Assembly (NCBI GenBank): GCA_037447655.1
Contig: JBBHKE010002706.1
Location: 126,001-186,000, forward strand
Length of the DNA stretch: 60,000 bases
Origin: Zygnema cylindricum
Taxonomy: Eukaryota; Streptophyta; Zygnematophyceae; Zygnematales; Zygnemataceae
Direction of reading: 5' to 3'
This document shows positions 59,650 to 60,000 of the stretch, one piece after another (within the stretch, counting starts at the first letter, position 1; every line of letters starts with the position of its first letter). Below the pieces are notes generated by a model, which worked only from the letters and a program-made list of their open reading frames with translations, was not told where the DNA came from and made no database searches. The position numbers and the translations under genes are program-made.

Positions 59650-60000
59650 ATGGCTGAAATAGGCTATGGACAACGGGTTATGGGCCCACATCGATGGCTA
59701 CCCATATTTGATAGATCTGAATATCACTACTAGAAGAGTGTGCTGAAGAGCTACTTAGAGATGATGGAGCTAATGGATGTGGTGGATGGTACCCTGGCCG
59801 AAACATCAAATGGATGGAAAAAGAAAAATCATGAGTGTCTAAGGGTTATCAAGAACTCTATGACAAAGAATTTGGTAACGACATACATAAGCTTTAAAAT
59901 GGCAACTGAATTATGGAAGTGCTTAAAATGTACGTATGCAGAAACGTATTTATATCATTGGCTTAGTAGTGTTACCAAAATAGTTGAATATTACAAGTAT
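59650..60000 (+). mobile_element. Ty1/copia retrotransposon, gag start, with a nonsense codon
   Basis: An ATG at 59650 opens a frame reading MAEIGYGQRVMGPH then LPIFDRSEYHY. It meets TAG at 59731-59733 and continues open to the window end as KSVLKSYLEMMELMDVVDGT, then NGWKKKNHECLRVIKNSM and ATELWKCLKCTYAE. This is the UBN2-type gag of plant copia elements (fold around DW-KK-D and TA-E-W-L-Y positions). In relatives the position before K is Trp, so TGG has become TAG here. The element runs off the window, so whether it carries pol is unknown. Probably an inactive copy. Confidence 0.8.

Overview
The window is nuclear DNA of an intron-rich, AT-rich eukaryote. A QUASIMODO-type pectin methyltransferase gene, a family known to me only from land plants and streptophyte algae, together with a plant-type RRP6 and a plant-type GID8, points to a streptophyte. 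The sequence does not tell me whether it is an alga or an early-diverging land plant. There are no bacterial, organellar or CRISPR features.

Layout. (1) 1-1550, plus strand: the last exon of an unrecognised gene behind a 1.1 kb pyrimidine-rich minisatellite. (2) 6471-4409, minus: a two-exon gene for a divergent family I inorganic pyrophosphatase-like protein that has lost most catalytic residues. (3) 8.7-11.2 kb: a Harbinger-like MITE, an inverted repeat, a short TTAGGG-type array and polypurine DNA. (4) about 12236-13280, plus: the 3' part of a class I SAM-dependent methyltransferase gene whose last 3' splice site is present three times. (5) 22239-15800, minus: a QUA/PMT-type methyltransferase with a long acidic insert and one conserved exon that I cannot find. 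(6) 23688-25279, plus: a small five-exon coiled-coil protein, divergent from (5). (7) 25.3-33.6 kb: a gene-poor stretch with a tRNA-like pseudogene, long interleaved inverted repeats, TA-flanked MITEs and purine tracts. (8) 33705-38251, plus: GID8 of the CTLH/GID ubiquitin ligase, with a GC-AG last intron and decayed duplicates of one exon in its introns; an N gap lies in intron 1. (9) 52593-40614, minus: RRP6, the nuclear exosome exonuclease, 12 exons and about 1263 residues, with a very long charged tail. (10) 52.7-57.4 kb: a pile of nested MITEs that starts 104 bp upstream of the RRP6 start codon. (11) 59650 to the end: the gag start of a Ty1/copia element with a nonsense codon.

The genes are ordinary scattered eukaryotic genes, not an operon or pathway: RNA decay (RRP6), protein turnover (GID8), Golgi pectin methylation (PMT), a probable pseudoenzyme, a possible chromosome-axis protein and a small methyltransferase. 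What stands out is the amount of small-scale duplication: tandem copies of splice acceptors and exon ends in two genes, MITEs that insert next to or inside one another at TA sites, and purine/pyrimidine tracts in many introns.

Exon borders were assigned by hand from GT/AG signals, reading frame and family similarity. In the RRP6, GID8, pyrophosphatase-like and coiled-coil genes every junction keeps frame. No transcript data or database search was available.
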